Assembly: GCF_000010085.1 (NCBI RefSeq)
Contig: NC_007712.1
Span: 2,914,001 to 2,978,000 of the forward strand
Source: Sodalis glossinidius str. 'morsitans'
GTDB taxonomy: Bacteria; Pseudomonadota; Gammaproteobacteria; Enterobacterales; Enterobacteriaceae
Direction: 5' to 3'
DNA: 64,000 nucleotides
Shown: piece by piece, positions 47,599 to 57,370 of the stretch
How the letters are laid out: each line of letters starts with the position of its first letter
Position numbering within the stretch: the first letter of the stretch is position 1
Position numbers and translations under genes: made by a program
The notes under the pieces: generated by a model
Told to the model about the DNA's origin: nothing
Database searches by the model: none
Seen by the model: only the letters and a program-made list of their open reading frames with translations

Positions 47599-48583
47599 AT
47601 GTTTATTGGCTTTGACTACGGCACCGCCAACTGTTCGGTAGCGGTCATGACGGAAGACACACCGCGGCTTTTGCCGCTGGAGGGCGACTCGCCCTTTATG
47701 GCATCGATGCTGAGCGCCCCCACACGCGAAGCCGTCAGCGAATATCTGCATCGTTTCTGGCACCTCCCTACCGGCAGCGATGAGAACTAGTTGCTGCTTA
47801 CGCGGGCAGCATCCCGCTACATAACGACAGCCTGCAATTCGGCAGTCAGGCCCTGGCCAGCTATATCGCCGATCCCGAAGACAGCTATTTTGTAAAATCG
47901 CCAAAATCATTTCTCGGCGCCAATGGCCTGAAACCGCAGCAAATCGCCCTGTTCGAGGATTTGGTATGCGCCATGATGTGCCATATCAAGCGCCAGGTGG
48001 AAGCGCACGTGCAGGCCACGATCACGCAGGCGATGATCGGCCGGCCGATTAACTTCAAGGGTAGCGGTCTGGAGGAAGCCAATCGTCAGGCGCAGGGCAT
48101 TTTGCCGCGCGCGGCTCAGTGGGCCGGCTTTCAGGAGGTGGCCTTTCAATATGAGCCGGTCGCGGCGGGGCTGGATTTTGAAGCCGGCCTGACCGCGGAA
48201 AGCCGGGTGCTGGTGGTGGATATCGGCGGCGGCACCACCGACTGCTCACTGTTGCTGATGGGCCCGCGCTGGCGTGAACTGCGCGACCGGCAGCACAGCC
48301 TGCTGGGACACAGCGGGTGCCGGGTGGGCGGCAACGATCTAGATATTATGCTGGCGTTCAAGCAGTTGATGCCGCTACTGGGGATAGGCGGCGCGACGGA
48401 AAAATGGCTGGCTCTCCCTGCCCTGCCATTTAACCGCGTATCCAGTTCCAGCGTCGCGCTGGCGGTAACGGTAACGGTAACGGTAACGGTAACGGTAACG
48501 GTAACGGTAACGGTAACGGTAACGGTGTGAGCATGGTCAAGGCGTTGGGTCAATACAATCATCCGCAGTTCCTGTCGGCTTAA
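47599..48583 (+). pseudogene. yegD: Hsp70-like chaperone YegD, truncated
   Basis: YegD is a DnaK-like ATPase without the usual substrate domain. The start is FIGFDYGTANCSVAVM (phosphate-1 loop); TAG at 47788-47790 stops the frame, and after a shift near 47815 the homology continues (DSYFVKSPKSFLGANGLKP, TQAMIGRPINFKGSG, EPVAAGLDFE, VVDIGGGTTDCSLLLMG). It reaches LPALPF at about 48430. From there the frame passes through a serine stretch and ten GGTAAC units and ends at TGA 48528-48530. The last 40 percent of the normal 450 residues is missing. In E. coli yegD lies near mdtABCD-baeSR, as here. Confidence 0.88.
48464..48523 (+). repeat. Perfect (GGTAAC)x10 hexanucleotide tract
   Basis: Ten uninterrupted copies of GGTAAC, 60 bases, at the broken 3' end of yegD. 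Read in the yegD frame it encodes alternating Val and Thr, and on the other strand also Val-Thr type repeats. A pure tract of this length is prone to slippage; because the unit is six bases, changes in copy number do not change the frame. Confidence 0.97.
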
Positions 48584-48627
48584 AAAAGAAAATAACGCTG
48601 CGCCATCGGCAGCAGCGCGGCCGATTC

Positions 48628-50193
48628 TCAGGTCAAGAGTTGACCGTTGGCGCGCACCTGATACGTTTGCGCATCTACCTCGATAATGTGCTGCCAGTGA
48701 TTATTGATCATGTCTTGCTTACGCACCGTCCTGCACTGGCGTACCTCGCCTATCAGGCTGGCAAGCCCGAGCCGCGCAGGTAAGCCGTCTGCGCGCGCTG
48801 CCGCCGACAAAAATGTCATACGTGTCGCCTGCAGGGCGCCTCCCAGCGCGCCGAACATCGGCCGGTAATGCACCGGCGGCGGCGTGGGGATGGAGGCGTT
48901 GGGATCGCCCATCGGCGCCGTGGCAATCACGCCACCTTTGATAACCAGAGCGGGCTTGACGCCAAAGAACGCCGGCGACCACACAACAAGGTCCGCCAGT
49001 TTGCCCCCGTCGCGATTGAACCCACTTCATGGGCAATACCGTGGGTGATCGCCGGATTAATGGTGTATTTGGCAATATAGCGTTTAACGCGGAAATTATC
49101 GTTATCGCCACGCTCCTCCGGCAGTGCGCCGCCTGCCAGGTATGCAATATGACTTCACCGACCCGTCTCATCGCCTGGGAGTCGGAAGACAGCATCGAAA
49201 AGGCGCCCAAATCGTGCAGAATATCCTAGGCGGCGATGGTTTCACGGCGAATACGCGGTTCGGCAAACGCCATGTCCTCGGCGATGCCGGCATCCAGATG
49301 GTGGCAGACCATCAGCGTGTCCAGATGCTCGTCGATAGTATTGACCGTATAAGGCATGGTGGGGTTGGTGGACGAAGGAAGAATATTGCTCGCGCCGCAG
49401 ACGCGGATAATATCCGGCGCGTGGCCGCCGCCTGCCCCTTCAGTATGGTAGGTGTGAATCGTGCGATCGCCGCCAGCGTATCCTCGACAAAACCGGCTTC
49501 GTTTAGCGTATCGGTGTGAATAGCAACCTGCACATCATAGCGATCCGCCACGCCAAGGCAGCAATCAATCGCCGCCGGGGTAGTCCCCCAGTCTTCATGC
49601 AGTTTGAGACCGATAGCGCCTGCCAGTACCTGCTCTTCCAGCGCCGCCGGCAGCATACGGTCCAGATACCAGGGTCCCGGAGTACAGGTGGTGGCGTTCG
49701 TGTCGGCCACGGGGCCGGTTCCGTCGCCGATGAGGGTCGTCACGCCGGAGCATAGCACCCTCTTGCGCCTGCTGCGGGCAGATAAAGTGGATATGAGCAT
49801 CGATACCGCCGGCGGTGACAATTTTCCCTCCTCCGCCACTACCTTGGTCCAGGGGCCGATGGGCACCGTAACCCCCGGTTGGACATCCGGATTGCCGGCT
49901 TTGCCGATGCACAGGATACTGCCGTCCTTTACGCCGATATCCGCCTTCACGATACCCCAGTGATCGATAATCAGCGCGTTGGTGAGGACCAGATCGACGC
50001 AGTACGCAGCGGTCATTTACCCCTGCCCCATCCCGTCGCGAATCGCCTTACCGCCGCCGAATTTGACCTCTTCCCCGTAACAGGTGAAATCTTGCTCGAC
50101 TTCAACCCACAAATCGGTATCCTCCAGCCGTGCGGCGTCACCGGTGGTGGGTCCGAACATGTCCGCATAAGCACGCCGGGAAATATGGCTCAT
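48628..50193 (-). pseudogene. ureC: Urease alpha subunit UreC, broken
   Basis: UreC holds the di-nickel site of urease. It starts at ATG 50193 (SHISRRAYADMFGPTTGD) and is interrupted by TAA at 50017-50019, just before MTAAYCVDLVLTNALI. Shifts follow near 49840 (the IDAHIHFICP nickel motif is readable only in another frame) and near 49430. TYHTEGAGGGHAPDI and the DEHLDTLMVCHHLD block lie in a third frame. GAFSMLSSDSQAM, VGSIATG and FFGVKPALVIKGG follow in yet other frames. It ends in TYQVRANGQLLT at 48628, about ten residues short. Many lesions. Confidence 0.9.
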
Positions 50194-50375
50194 GACTCTG
50201 CCTCCGGTTTGCCCATGATGTGTGCGCGAAAACCATACACCTCCCGTTTGCCGCCGTAGGCCACCAGGTTCACATCCCGCGACTGGCCTGGCTCAAAACG
50301 CACTGCGGCATCGCCGGCCAGGTCACCTGTGAGGCGGATAGGCGAGATGCTTGACGCGGGAGGAGAGACCTCCAT
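50190..50375 (-). pseudogene. ureB: Urease beta subunit UreB, internally deleted
   Basis: The frame keeps a beta-subunit end (AAVRFEPGQSRDVNLVAYGGKREVYGFRAHIMG), and its stop overlaps the ureC start by four bases. The N-terminal part is only about 25 residues, and the core block VGSHFHFFE and the following GxRL segment are absent. The result is 61 residues where 100 or more are usual. No ureA or accessory urease gene is seen upstream. Confidence 0.8.
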
Positions 50376-50686
50376 ATTTCCTCCATTTTTCCCCTATCGT
50401 CATTGGCTACACTTAATAGCATTTTACAGCGCAATTAACCTGAACCGTGCAAACGGCCAGGTCTGAGACCCAGCATCAGACCACCGGCAAGGCGCGATGT
50501 TCTGATGCCGGCGCAACATGGCTTACGACACCAACGCGAGCGCGCTGGGCGGCACCCCTGCCGCCAAAGGCTATTTTTTTGATACACTCTGTGCGCAGCA
50601 GCACCGCCGGCGTTCCGTCACCCATGTCCTAAGAGGGGTAATCGCATTTTATGTTCAGGCTTTTGTTTCGTCCCCGTACAGAACAC
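50376..50686. other. Gap between ureB and mdtD, nothing recognised
   Basis: About 310 bases between divergent ureB and mdtD remnants. No gene motif is readable in any frame. The usual mdtABC genes, which precede mdtD in E. coli, are absent from the window. Confidence 0.4.
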
Positions 50687-52106
50687 ATGTAGCCCGTTCA
50701 ATCCGCAACGGTGCGCTGGCAGCTCTGGACCGTAGCCTTCGGCTTCTTTATGCAAACGCTGGACACAACTATCGTCAATACGACCCTGCCCTCAATGGCG
50801 CACAGCTTTAACGAAAGCCCGCTGCGCATGCATTACGTCATCGTCAGCTATGTCCTGACGGTGGCGGTAATGTTGCCCGCCAGCGGCTGGCTGGCGGATC
50901 GTTTCGGCGTGAAGAAAGTGTTTTTCAGCGCCATTGTGCTGTTCACCGTGGGCTCGCTGCTGTGTGTGTGCGCCACGAGCCTGCAAGAGCTGGTGCTGTC
51001 CCGCGTCATGCAAGGGGTCGGCGGCGCGATAATGGTACCGGTCGGGCGACTGACGGTCATGAAGATCGTGCCGCGGGCGCAATATATGGCGGCGATGGCC
51101 TTTGTCACCCTGCCCGGCCAGATTGGCCCGCTGGTGGGACCGGCGCTCGGAGGTTTTTTTGGTGGAATATGCCAGTTGGCACTGGATATTCCTAATCAAT
51201 CTGCCGGTTGGGATCATCGGCGCCATGGTTACCTGGTGGCTGATGCCGAATTACACTATGCAGACCCGCCGTTTCGATTTTGGCGGCTTCCTGCTGCTGG
51301 CGCTGGGAATGGCGACGCTGACGCTGGCCCTTGACGGACATAAGAGCCTGGATCTCGGCTTGAGTAACGTGACGGCGCTCGTGGGGGTCGGCGTGCTGGC
51401 GCTGCTGTGCTATTACCTGCATGCGCGCGGCAACGATAATGCGCTTTTTACCTTGCGCCTGTTCGATACGCCCACTTTTTCCCTCGGCCTGACCGGCAGT
51501 TTGCTGGGCCGGATCGGCAGCGGTATGCTGCCGTTTATGACACCGCTATTTTTGCAACTAGGACTCGGCTTCAGCCCGTTTCACGCCGGGCTGATGATGA
51601 TACCGATGGTCATCGGCAGCATGGGGATTAAACTGCTGATAGTGCAAATTGTTAACCGTTTTGGTTATCGGCATGTGCTCACCGGCGCTACGCTGGGTCT
51701 TGCCGTGATCAACCTGATTTTTCCGCTGGTGGCGCTGGCGGGCGGGCTGTACGCGATTCCGGTGGTACTGCTGTTGCAGGGCATGGTCAACGCGATGCGT
51801 TTTACCTCGATGAACACTCTGACCTTAAAAGATCTGCCGGACACGCTGGCCAGCGGCGGCAACAGTCTGTTATCGATGGTCATGCAGCTGTCGATGAGCC
51901 TCGGGGTAACCATTGCCGGCATCCTGCTGGGCCTGTTTGTACCGGCCCATCCCCTGGACGGCAACACCAATATGCACGAAGTGTTTATCGCCACTTACCT
52001 GTGCATGGCGGTCGTCATCGCGCTGCCGGCGCTAATTTTCACCCGCGTGCCGGCGGATACCGGACAAAACGCGACGCTCGCCGGGCGTAACGGCGAAGAA
52101 TCATGA
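50687..52106 (+). pseudogene. mdtD: MFS multidrug transporter MdtD, frameshifted
   Basis: A 14-span drug:proton antiporter of the DHA2 group. The likely ATG (50687) is followed at once by TAG; GTG at 50711 could act as start (RWQLWTVAFGFFMQTLDTTIVNTTLPSMA). The protein reads well to PALGGF, where a run of seven T (51154-51160) breaks the frame. With six T the family sequence LVEYASWHWIFLINLPVG is restored. The rest is intact to the end (RIGSGMLPFMTPLFLQLG, TSMNTLTLKDLPD), and its stop overlaps baeS by four bases. Apart from these two lesions it is complete. Confidence 0.9.
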
Positions 52107-53481
52107 TGCGCTCAGGTATCACCACCAAGCTGTTCTTCGCACTGTTCGCGACCTGCATGCTGGTGGTCATCACCATACAGTGGGGCGTCAGAGTCAGTTT
52201 CGAGCACGGTTTCATCCACTATATCAAACGCAGTAATACCCAACGTATCAGCCTGCTCGGCAACGCCCTGGCGGAGCAATACGCCCTGCACGGCAACTGG
52301 GAATTTCTGCACAATAATCAGCAGCTGGTGTATCAACTGCTACACTCGTTTGAACAAAGTGCCGAAGAGAGCAGAGATTTACCGCCCACGGCTGGCGTAC
52401 CCAGATTTGGGTACTGGACAACCGGCAGCGCAAATTGGTCGGCCCCCCGCCGCAGGAGGGGCCGCGCTATGCTATCCTATCCGCGCCGAGGGCCAGATTG
52501 TTGGCTGGCTGGTCTCCATACCGATAGAGCGGCTGACCCGCAATGCCGATATCACTTTTGACACACAACAGCGGCGCACCAGTTGGTTTATCGTGGCCCT
52601 TGCCGGTTTACTGGCGGCGGCATGGTTTACCCCCGCGGTCTGCTGGCCCCGGTCAAACTCCTTATTATGGCGACCCACCGGCTGGCCGCCGGCGATTTTT
52701 CAACCCGGGTGCCGGAAAGCTCGCGCGATGAGCTGGGCCGGCTGGCGCGGGATTTCAACCTGCTGGCGATGACACTTGAAAAGAATCAGGCCACGCGCCG
52801 GGCGTTTATGGCCGATGTCTCCCACGAACTACGCACGCCGCTGGCGGTGCTGCGCGGTGAACTGGAGGCGTTGCAGGACGGCGTGAGGCGTGCCAGCCCG
52901 GAATCGCTGAACTAGTTCCTGGGCGAGGTGGCGCTGCTCACGAAACTGGTGGCGGATCTGCACCAGCTTTCCCTATCGGATTCCGGCGCGTTGAGCTACC
53001 GCAAAGCCCGGCTGGATCTGATAGCGCTGCTGGAAAGATCACTGGAGGGATTTGCCGATCGTTTTCAGCAAAAAGGCATCGTGCTCAGCCAGCAATTACC
53101 GCCGGCGGTGACGGTGTTCGGCGACGCCGAGCGCTTGAGCCAATTGTTTCATAATGTGCTGGAGAACAGCCTGCGCTATACCGACGAAGGCGGCCAATTG
53201 CGGATTGTCGGCGACCTCGATAACCACGTGCTTATCCTGCGCTTTTACGACAGCGCGCCGGGGGCGAGCCGCAACAGCTGCCGCACATTTTTGAACGCTT
53301 TTACCGCACCGAGGCGTCACGCAATCGCGCCAGCAGCGAATCGGGACTGGGTCTGGCTATCTGCCACAACATCGTCGATGCCCACCGCGGGCGCATCAGC
53401 GCCGCAGATTCGCCTTTAGGCGGTGTGCAAATCACGCTAGAATTACCGCTCGACCCCAGACCTGTAATTGCCTATGACTGA
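52103..53481 (+). pseudogene. baeS: Envelope-stress sensor kinase BaeS, multiply broken
   Basis: BaeS senses envelope damage and phosphorylates BaeR. Pieces: first membrane span (KLFFALFATCMLVVITIQW), sensor part to about 52370, a shift, PHGWRTQIWVLD, a second shift, IERLTRNADITFDTQQRRTSW and the second span. Then comes a HAMP part (LLAPVKLLIMATHRLAAGDFSTRVPESS), the H-box MADVSHELRTPLAVLRGELEALQDGV, and TAG at 52914-52916. The frame goes on through LTKLVADLHQLSLSDSG and the N-box NVLENSLRYTDEGG, with more shifts near 53260 and 53310 (ERFYRTEASRNRASSESGLGLAI). It ends at 53481, overlapping the baeR stub. Confidence 0.9.
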
Positions 53482-53511
53482 AGAGACAACCGCTGCGCCA
53501 ATTATCCTTTT
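53474..53511 (+). pseudogene. baeR: BaeR response regulator, 12-codon stub
   Basis: ATG at 53474 overlaps the baeS stop, as in the normal baeSR operon, and reads MTEETTAAPIIL, which fits the start of BaeR just before its receiver-domain strand. The rest of the gene is gone: unrelated sequence follows from about 53511. A deletion has removed some 700 bases up to the yegQ upstream region. Confidence 0.6.
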
Positions 53512-53649
53512 TTGCCCGGGATCAAGCCATGGGCGAATAAACCGCCTTCCCCCGCATTCCTTCCTGATTTTTTTCCTGCCAGGCGCTAAAATCACCTCCG
53601 CTAAACTGCCCATGCCGGGCAGCCTGACCTGACATCAGACGAGAATCCC

Positions 53650-54930
53650 ATGTTGACACCGGAATTACTTTCCCCCGCTGGCTCGCTAAAAAATATGCGC
53701 TATGCCTTTGCCTACGGCGCCGACGCGGTTTATGCCGGCCAGCCCCGCTACAGCCTGCGGGTGCGCAATAACGAATTTAATCACCAGAATCTGGCGCTGG
53801 GCATCGTGTAGGCCCATGAACTGGGTAAAAAATTCTACGTTGTGGTCAATATCGCCCCGCACAACGCCAAACTGAAAACCTTTTTACGCGACCTTGAACC
53901 GGTCATCACCATGGCGCCAGATGCCCTGATTATGTCTGACCCTGGCCTGATTATGCTGGTGCGCGAAGCCTTCGGCCATGCCGATTCATTTGTCGGTACA
54001 GGCCAACGCGGTCAACTGGGCAACGGTAAAATTTTGGCAGCAGGCCAGCCTGAGCCGGGTGATTTTGTCGCGCGAGCTTTCGCTTGAGGAAATAGGCGAA
54101 ATTCGCGCCCGGGTGCCTGAAATGGAGATCGAGGTGTTCGTCCACGGCGTGCTGTGTATGGCCTACTCCGGGCGCTGCCTACTGTCGGGCTATATTAACA
54201 AGCGGGATCCGAATCAGGGCACTTGCACCAACGCCTGCCGCTGGGGGAAGGGGCGCCGACGGATCGCGTGTTCATGCTTGAAGAAAGCCAACGTCCCGGC
54301 GAATACATGTCCGCCTTCGAGGATCAGCACGGCACCTATATCATGAATTCACGTGACCTGCGCGGTGCAACATGTGGAAAGGCTGGCGGGCATTGTCGTA
54401 CACTCGCTGAAAATCGAGGGGCGCACCAAGTCGTACTATTACTGTGCCCGTACGCCCAGGTCTATCGCCGGGCGATTGACGACGCGGTCGCCGGCAAGCC
54501 CTTTGATCCCAGCCTGCTCAGCACGCTGGAAGGGCTGGCGCACCGCGGTTATACCGAAGGTTTCTTGCGCCGCCATACGCATCAGGAACTACAAAACTAT
54601 GACTATGGCTACTCGGTATCCGACCGGCAGCAATTCGTCGGCGAATTCAGCGGCGAACGCCGTGGCGAGCGGGCAGAAGTGCTTGTGAAAAACAAGTTCG
54701 CCTGCGGCGACAGCGTCGAACTGATGACCCCGCAGGGAAACATCCGCTTTACCGTGGAAAATATGACCAATAGCCGGGACGAAGCCATTGATGTCGCCCC
54801 TGGTAACGGCCATACGGTTTATCTGCCGGTGCCGCCGGAGGTCAGCCTCCACTATGCGTTGCTGTTGCGCAATCTAGACGGTACCACCACCCGCCAGCCC
54901 CACGGCAGGCCGGACGCCGCTATCGCCTGA
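53650..54930 (+). pseudogene. yegQ: tRNA hydroxylation protein P (YegQ, U32 family), broken
   Basis: YegQ/TrhP is needed for 5-hydroxyuridine formation at tRNA position 34. It begins TPELLSPAGSLKNMRYAFAYGADAVYAGQ. TAG interrupts at 53809-53811, then KKFYVVVNIAPHNAKL to PGLIMLVREAF. A shift near 53975 leads to MPIHLSVQANAVNWATVKFW, IEVFVHGVLCMAYSGRCLLSGY and the cysteine block QGTCTNACRW. About 40 codons are then missing before GAPTDRVFMLEESQRPGEYM. Further shifts occur near 54360 and 54440 before the long intact C-terminus (LEGLAHRGYTEGFLRRHTH, DSVELMTPQGNI). Confidence 0.9.
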
Positions 54931-55044
54931 TTTTTACCCAGTAATTAGAATTGGGTCACAATCCCGTCCCCCACAACGGGGTATAATCCGTTTGCTGAAA
55001 AAATGGAAAGCAACGACCAGTTACTCACCAGGACCACCTCTTTT

Positions 55045-55080
55045 GCCAGCTCATCTTCCCTTGAGCTGGCACTTTGTTTT
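55045..55080 (+). terminator. Intrinsic terminator after yegQ
   Basis: Perfect nine-base stem GCCAGCTCA/TGAGCTGGC (55045-55053 with 55062-55070), eight-base loop, followed by ACTTTGTTTTA. It lies about 115 bases after the yegQ stop. Confidence 0.8.
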
Positions 55081-55237
55081 ACCCTTCCCTGCCTGTGTCT
55101 GGCCTAATACCCGCCCGGCGCATCATGAGAATTCTTCTCGCCGACGCTCGACTTTTCCGTCGTCCAAGATAGTATCTATGATTAATAAATGCAGCCTCCG
55201 TGGGGGGAAAACTATTCGATTCAGCAAGGAAATAGCC

Positions 55238-55825
55238 TCAATGGAAACACAGGTGCCAAAACAGTCGGCGTCGCTCCTTATTCTCAATGGAAAAAGCGCC
55301 GGCAACGTTATCCAGCCGCTCACCGGGCAAGGCGCAGCAGGCCGCCGCCACCGCCGACAGGACACAACCAGTACCAGTCACACGCGTCATTAACGGATGA
55401 CCATCGTCTACCTGCCAGGTACGGTTACCGTCGGTAATCAGATCCACCGCGCCGGTCACCGCCACTATTGCGCCGCACGCTTTAGCCAAGACCCGAGCGG
55501 CGGGCAGCGCCTGCACGGAATCATCGCCGCTATCAACGCAGCGACCGGCAGGAGCAATACCGGCCAGCATGGCGGCCACCCGCTGCTGGCACAGCGTACC
55601 TATATTAATCAATAGGGCATCGGCGATAGCGCTGAATTGCGCGGCCTCTTCCGGCTCCACGACCATCGGGGGAGGGGAGGCGCCCAACTCCAGCAGTATG
55701 TTGGCGGTGAGGGTTTGCACTACGTCATTGGTGAAACAGTGGACCAGCTGCGCCTGATGGCGCAGCTGCTGTAAGGTATAGGCGGCAATCGCGCCCGGCA
55801 GTTCGGAGGGTTGCATGGCTTTCAT
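55238..55825 (-). pseudogene. thiM: Hydroxyethylthiazole kinase ThiM, deleted
   Basis: ThiM salvages the thiazole part of thiamine. The start (about 55825) reads LVHCFTNDVVQTLTANILLELGASP and EEAAQFSAIADALLINIGTL, normal for the family. After AAMLA about 55 codons are missing, including the WTLDPVAVG and IRGNASE regions that bind substrate. The frame resumes at GRCVDSGDD and AIVAVTGAVDLITDG, and contains the catalytic loop VTGTGCVLSAVAAACCALPG. The last 40 residues are replaced by unrelated sequence. A TPP riboswitch precedes it. Confidence 0.88.
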
Positions 55826-55875
55826 TCTCCCACCGGCGATCAAGAAGGCGGTTCCGCGGGTGAATGGATACTGTG

Positions 55876-55955
55876 ACTTCCCTACGCTAGCATGATCCAG
55901 TTCAGGTAATACGGGTATTTCTCAGCCTTCACCTGGCGGTTAGGGCGCCCTTATT
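55876..55955 (-). ncRNA. TPP riboswitch (THI element)
   Basis: On the minus strand, from about 55952 down to 55876, the conserved THI-box parts stand in order: GGGCGCCC at the 5' end, GGCTGAGAAATACCC (the core that binds the pyrimidine of TPP), then ACCTGAACTGGATCATG and GCTAGCGTAGGGAAG (the pyrophosphate side). It lies 50 bases upstream of thiM and would switch that gene off when thiamine pyrophosphate is plentiful. All core bases look intact even though the gene is broken. Confidence 0.9.
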
Positions 55956-56373
55956 CATTGATAAATATGTGGTTTTATTGCTTTATATCTGTTTATTCCT
56001 GCAGGCAGGATAGCGTAATGCCCAAGCGAAATACAATCGATTTACCCTTGTACGTCCGGCAAATAGGTTAACGCTCGGCCCTCGTCACGCGTGCTGCCGG
56101 CTCGGCACACCCACCGCCAGCCAGCACGGAGTGGCCAAGGCCTCACGGCGTGTTTATTCAATCTGAAAGTTTTGTTGCTACCCTATACTCATATTATTTG
56201 TCCACGCCGTCATAGGGGCGCCAGGCTGCTCTGGGAGCAAAGTACATCACTGTTGAAGGAACTAAAGGAATGGAATAGGCATCCTTCTCAGCAACGTATT
56301 TTTCACATATTAAATAAATACAATTGATTAATTAACAGGGTGCCGAGGGATCGAGATGGAAATTTCTCCCCGG
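55956..56373. other. Intergenic, no gene recognised
   Basis: Between thiM and luxR. 56230-56340 is AT-rich and has a short open tail (LLKELKEWNRHPSQQRIFHILNKY, stop near 56325) convergent to luxR. A luxI gene often lies convergent to luxR, but this fragment shows none of the conserved LuxI residues, so I do not call it one. Confidence 0.35.
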
Positions 56374-57096
56374 CTAGCTTAACAATTTAAGTTCCATTGC
56401 CCGGGTGATAGCATGTTTCGCATTAGCCACACCAAGTTTATTGATAATATTGCGAATATGGAATTTAACTGTTCCTTCGCGAATTGACAGGATAGTCGAG
56501 ATTTCATTATATGTTTTACCCACGCTTGCCCAGAACAGCACCTCTTTTTCCCGCGGCGAAAGCCGGCAGGGTTCCTCTTCTGACTCACTCCCTTGCTCCT
56601 TACGTGCGTCGAAAAAGCGGATAACCTTTTCATGGGTGGTGATGAGCAACATCTGAAACTTATCTTTCTCTTTTTCTATTATATCATAGAATACAGCATT
56701 TTGCTTCATCTGGCTTATCGTTAGCGTGGCCAGGTTGTTGTCGGGATCATGTAGCGTGAAGGTATAACCATTATCAAGTGCGTAATCACTCGACATCTTA
56801 TAAAAGTTTTGATCTGGCATATTGGGATTATTTTTCCAGCTAAAAGGCGTAAACTTACGGCAGGCGATCAGCATTACCGGGTCAATTTTTTGATAACCAT
56901 AATTACGATATTGATTTAGCCAACCCGCCGGGTAATCAGATATCATAAAGGCAGGTTGTCCATCATCCTTATTCATCATGAAGTAGGCAAAAGTAAAAAG
57001 ATCGGAATCGTTAAATATATGTGAAAGATAAAGTTTAATATTTTTCTTCATCTGGTTGATGAATAGCATATAATCCTTATCGCTTGGGTCACCCAT
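56374..57096 (-). CDS. LuxR-type quorum-sensing transcription regulator
   Basis: A 240-residue regulator with an N-terminal acyl-homoserine-lactone domain and a C-terminal LuxR helix-turn-helix. The conserved lactone-pocket residues are all there: Trp59, Tyr63, Asp72, Pro73, Trp87 and Gly110 (GWLNQYRNYGYQKIDPVM). The DNA-binding part (about 178-240) reads LSPREKEVLFWASVGKTYNEIS and GTVKFHIRNIINKLG. It probably binds DNA as a dimer in response to an AHL signal. The gene is AT-richer than its surroundings, and the start at 57096 lies behind AGGTAGAG. No luxI is near, so the signal must come from elsewhere. Intact. Confidence 0.92.
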   Translation of the reverse strand: MGDPSDKDYMLFINQMKKNIKLYLSHIFNDSDLFTFAYFMMNKDDGQPAFMISDYPAGWLNQYRNYGYQKIDPVMLIACRKFTPFSWKNNPNMPDQNFYKMSSDYALDNGYTFTLHDPDNNLATLTISQMKQNAVFYDIIEKEKDKFQMLLITTHEKVIRFFDARKEQGSESEEEPCRLSPREKEVLFWASVGKTYNEISTILSIREGTVKFHIRNIINKLGVANAKHAITRAMELKLLS

Positions 57097-57370
57097 TATC
57101 TCTACCTGTTATATTTATTTGAATGAACGGAATAATCGCACCGGTGATGGAAATCCGGCGCTGCAGTTATTTTACTTTATGATTATTGGATAGTATAAGA
57201 AGCCCACAATAGAAGCAACCACTAACAGAGTTGTTTATAATTATCTGTCACAGTATCTCGCCACGTAATACCCCTTGACTCGGCCGCTATGATTAGCCTA
57301 AACATTAAATAACGTGTACTATAATTATATCCCCAACACCTCTTTAGTCATCCGGCAAGCAGGACACGCA
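57097..57370. promoter_or_regulatory. Divergent promoter region, luxR and GNAT gene
   Basis: A 274-base, AT-rich gap between two genes transcribed away from each other. Promoters for both should lie here. No clear lux-box palindrome was found by eye. Confidence 0.4.

Noticed and set aside
48464..48523. CRISPR array
   Set aside because: The tract is a pure six-base tandem repeat without spacers, and no cas gene is present.
56091..56327. luxI remnant convergent to luxR
   Set aside because: The short tail lacks the conserved LuxI Arg, Phe, Trp and acidic residues; only position suggested it.
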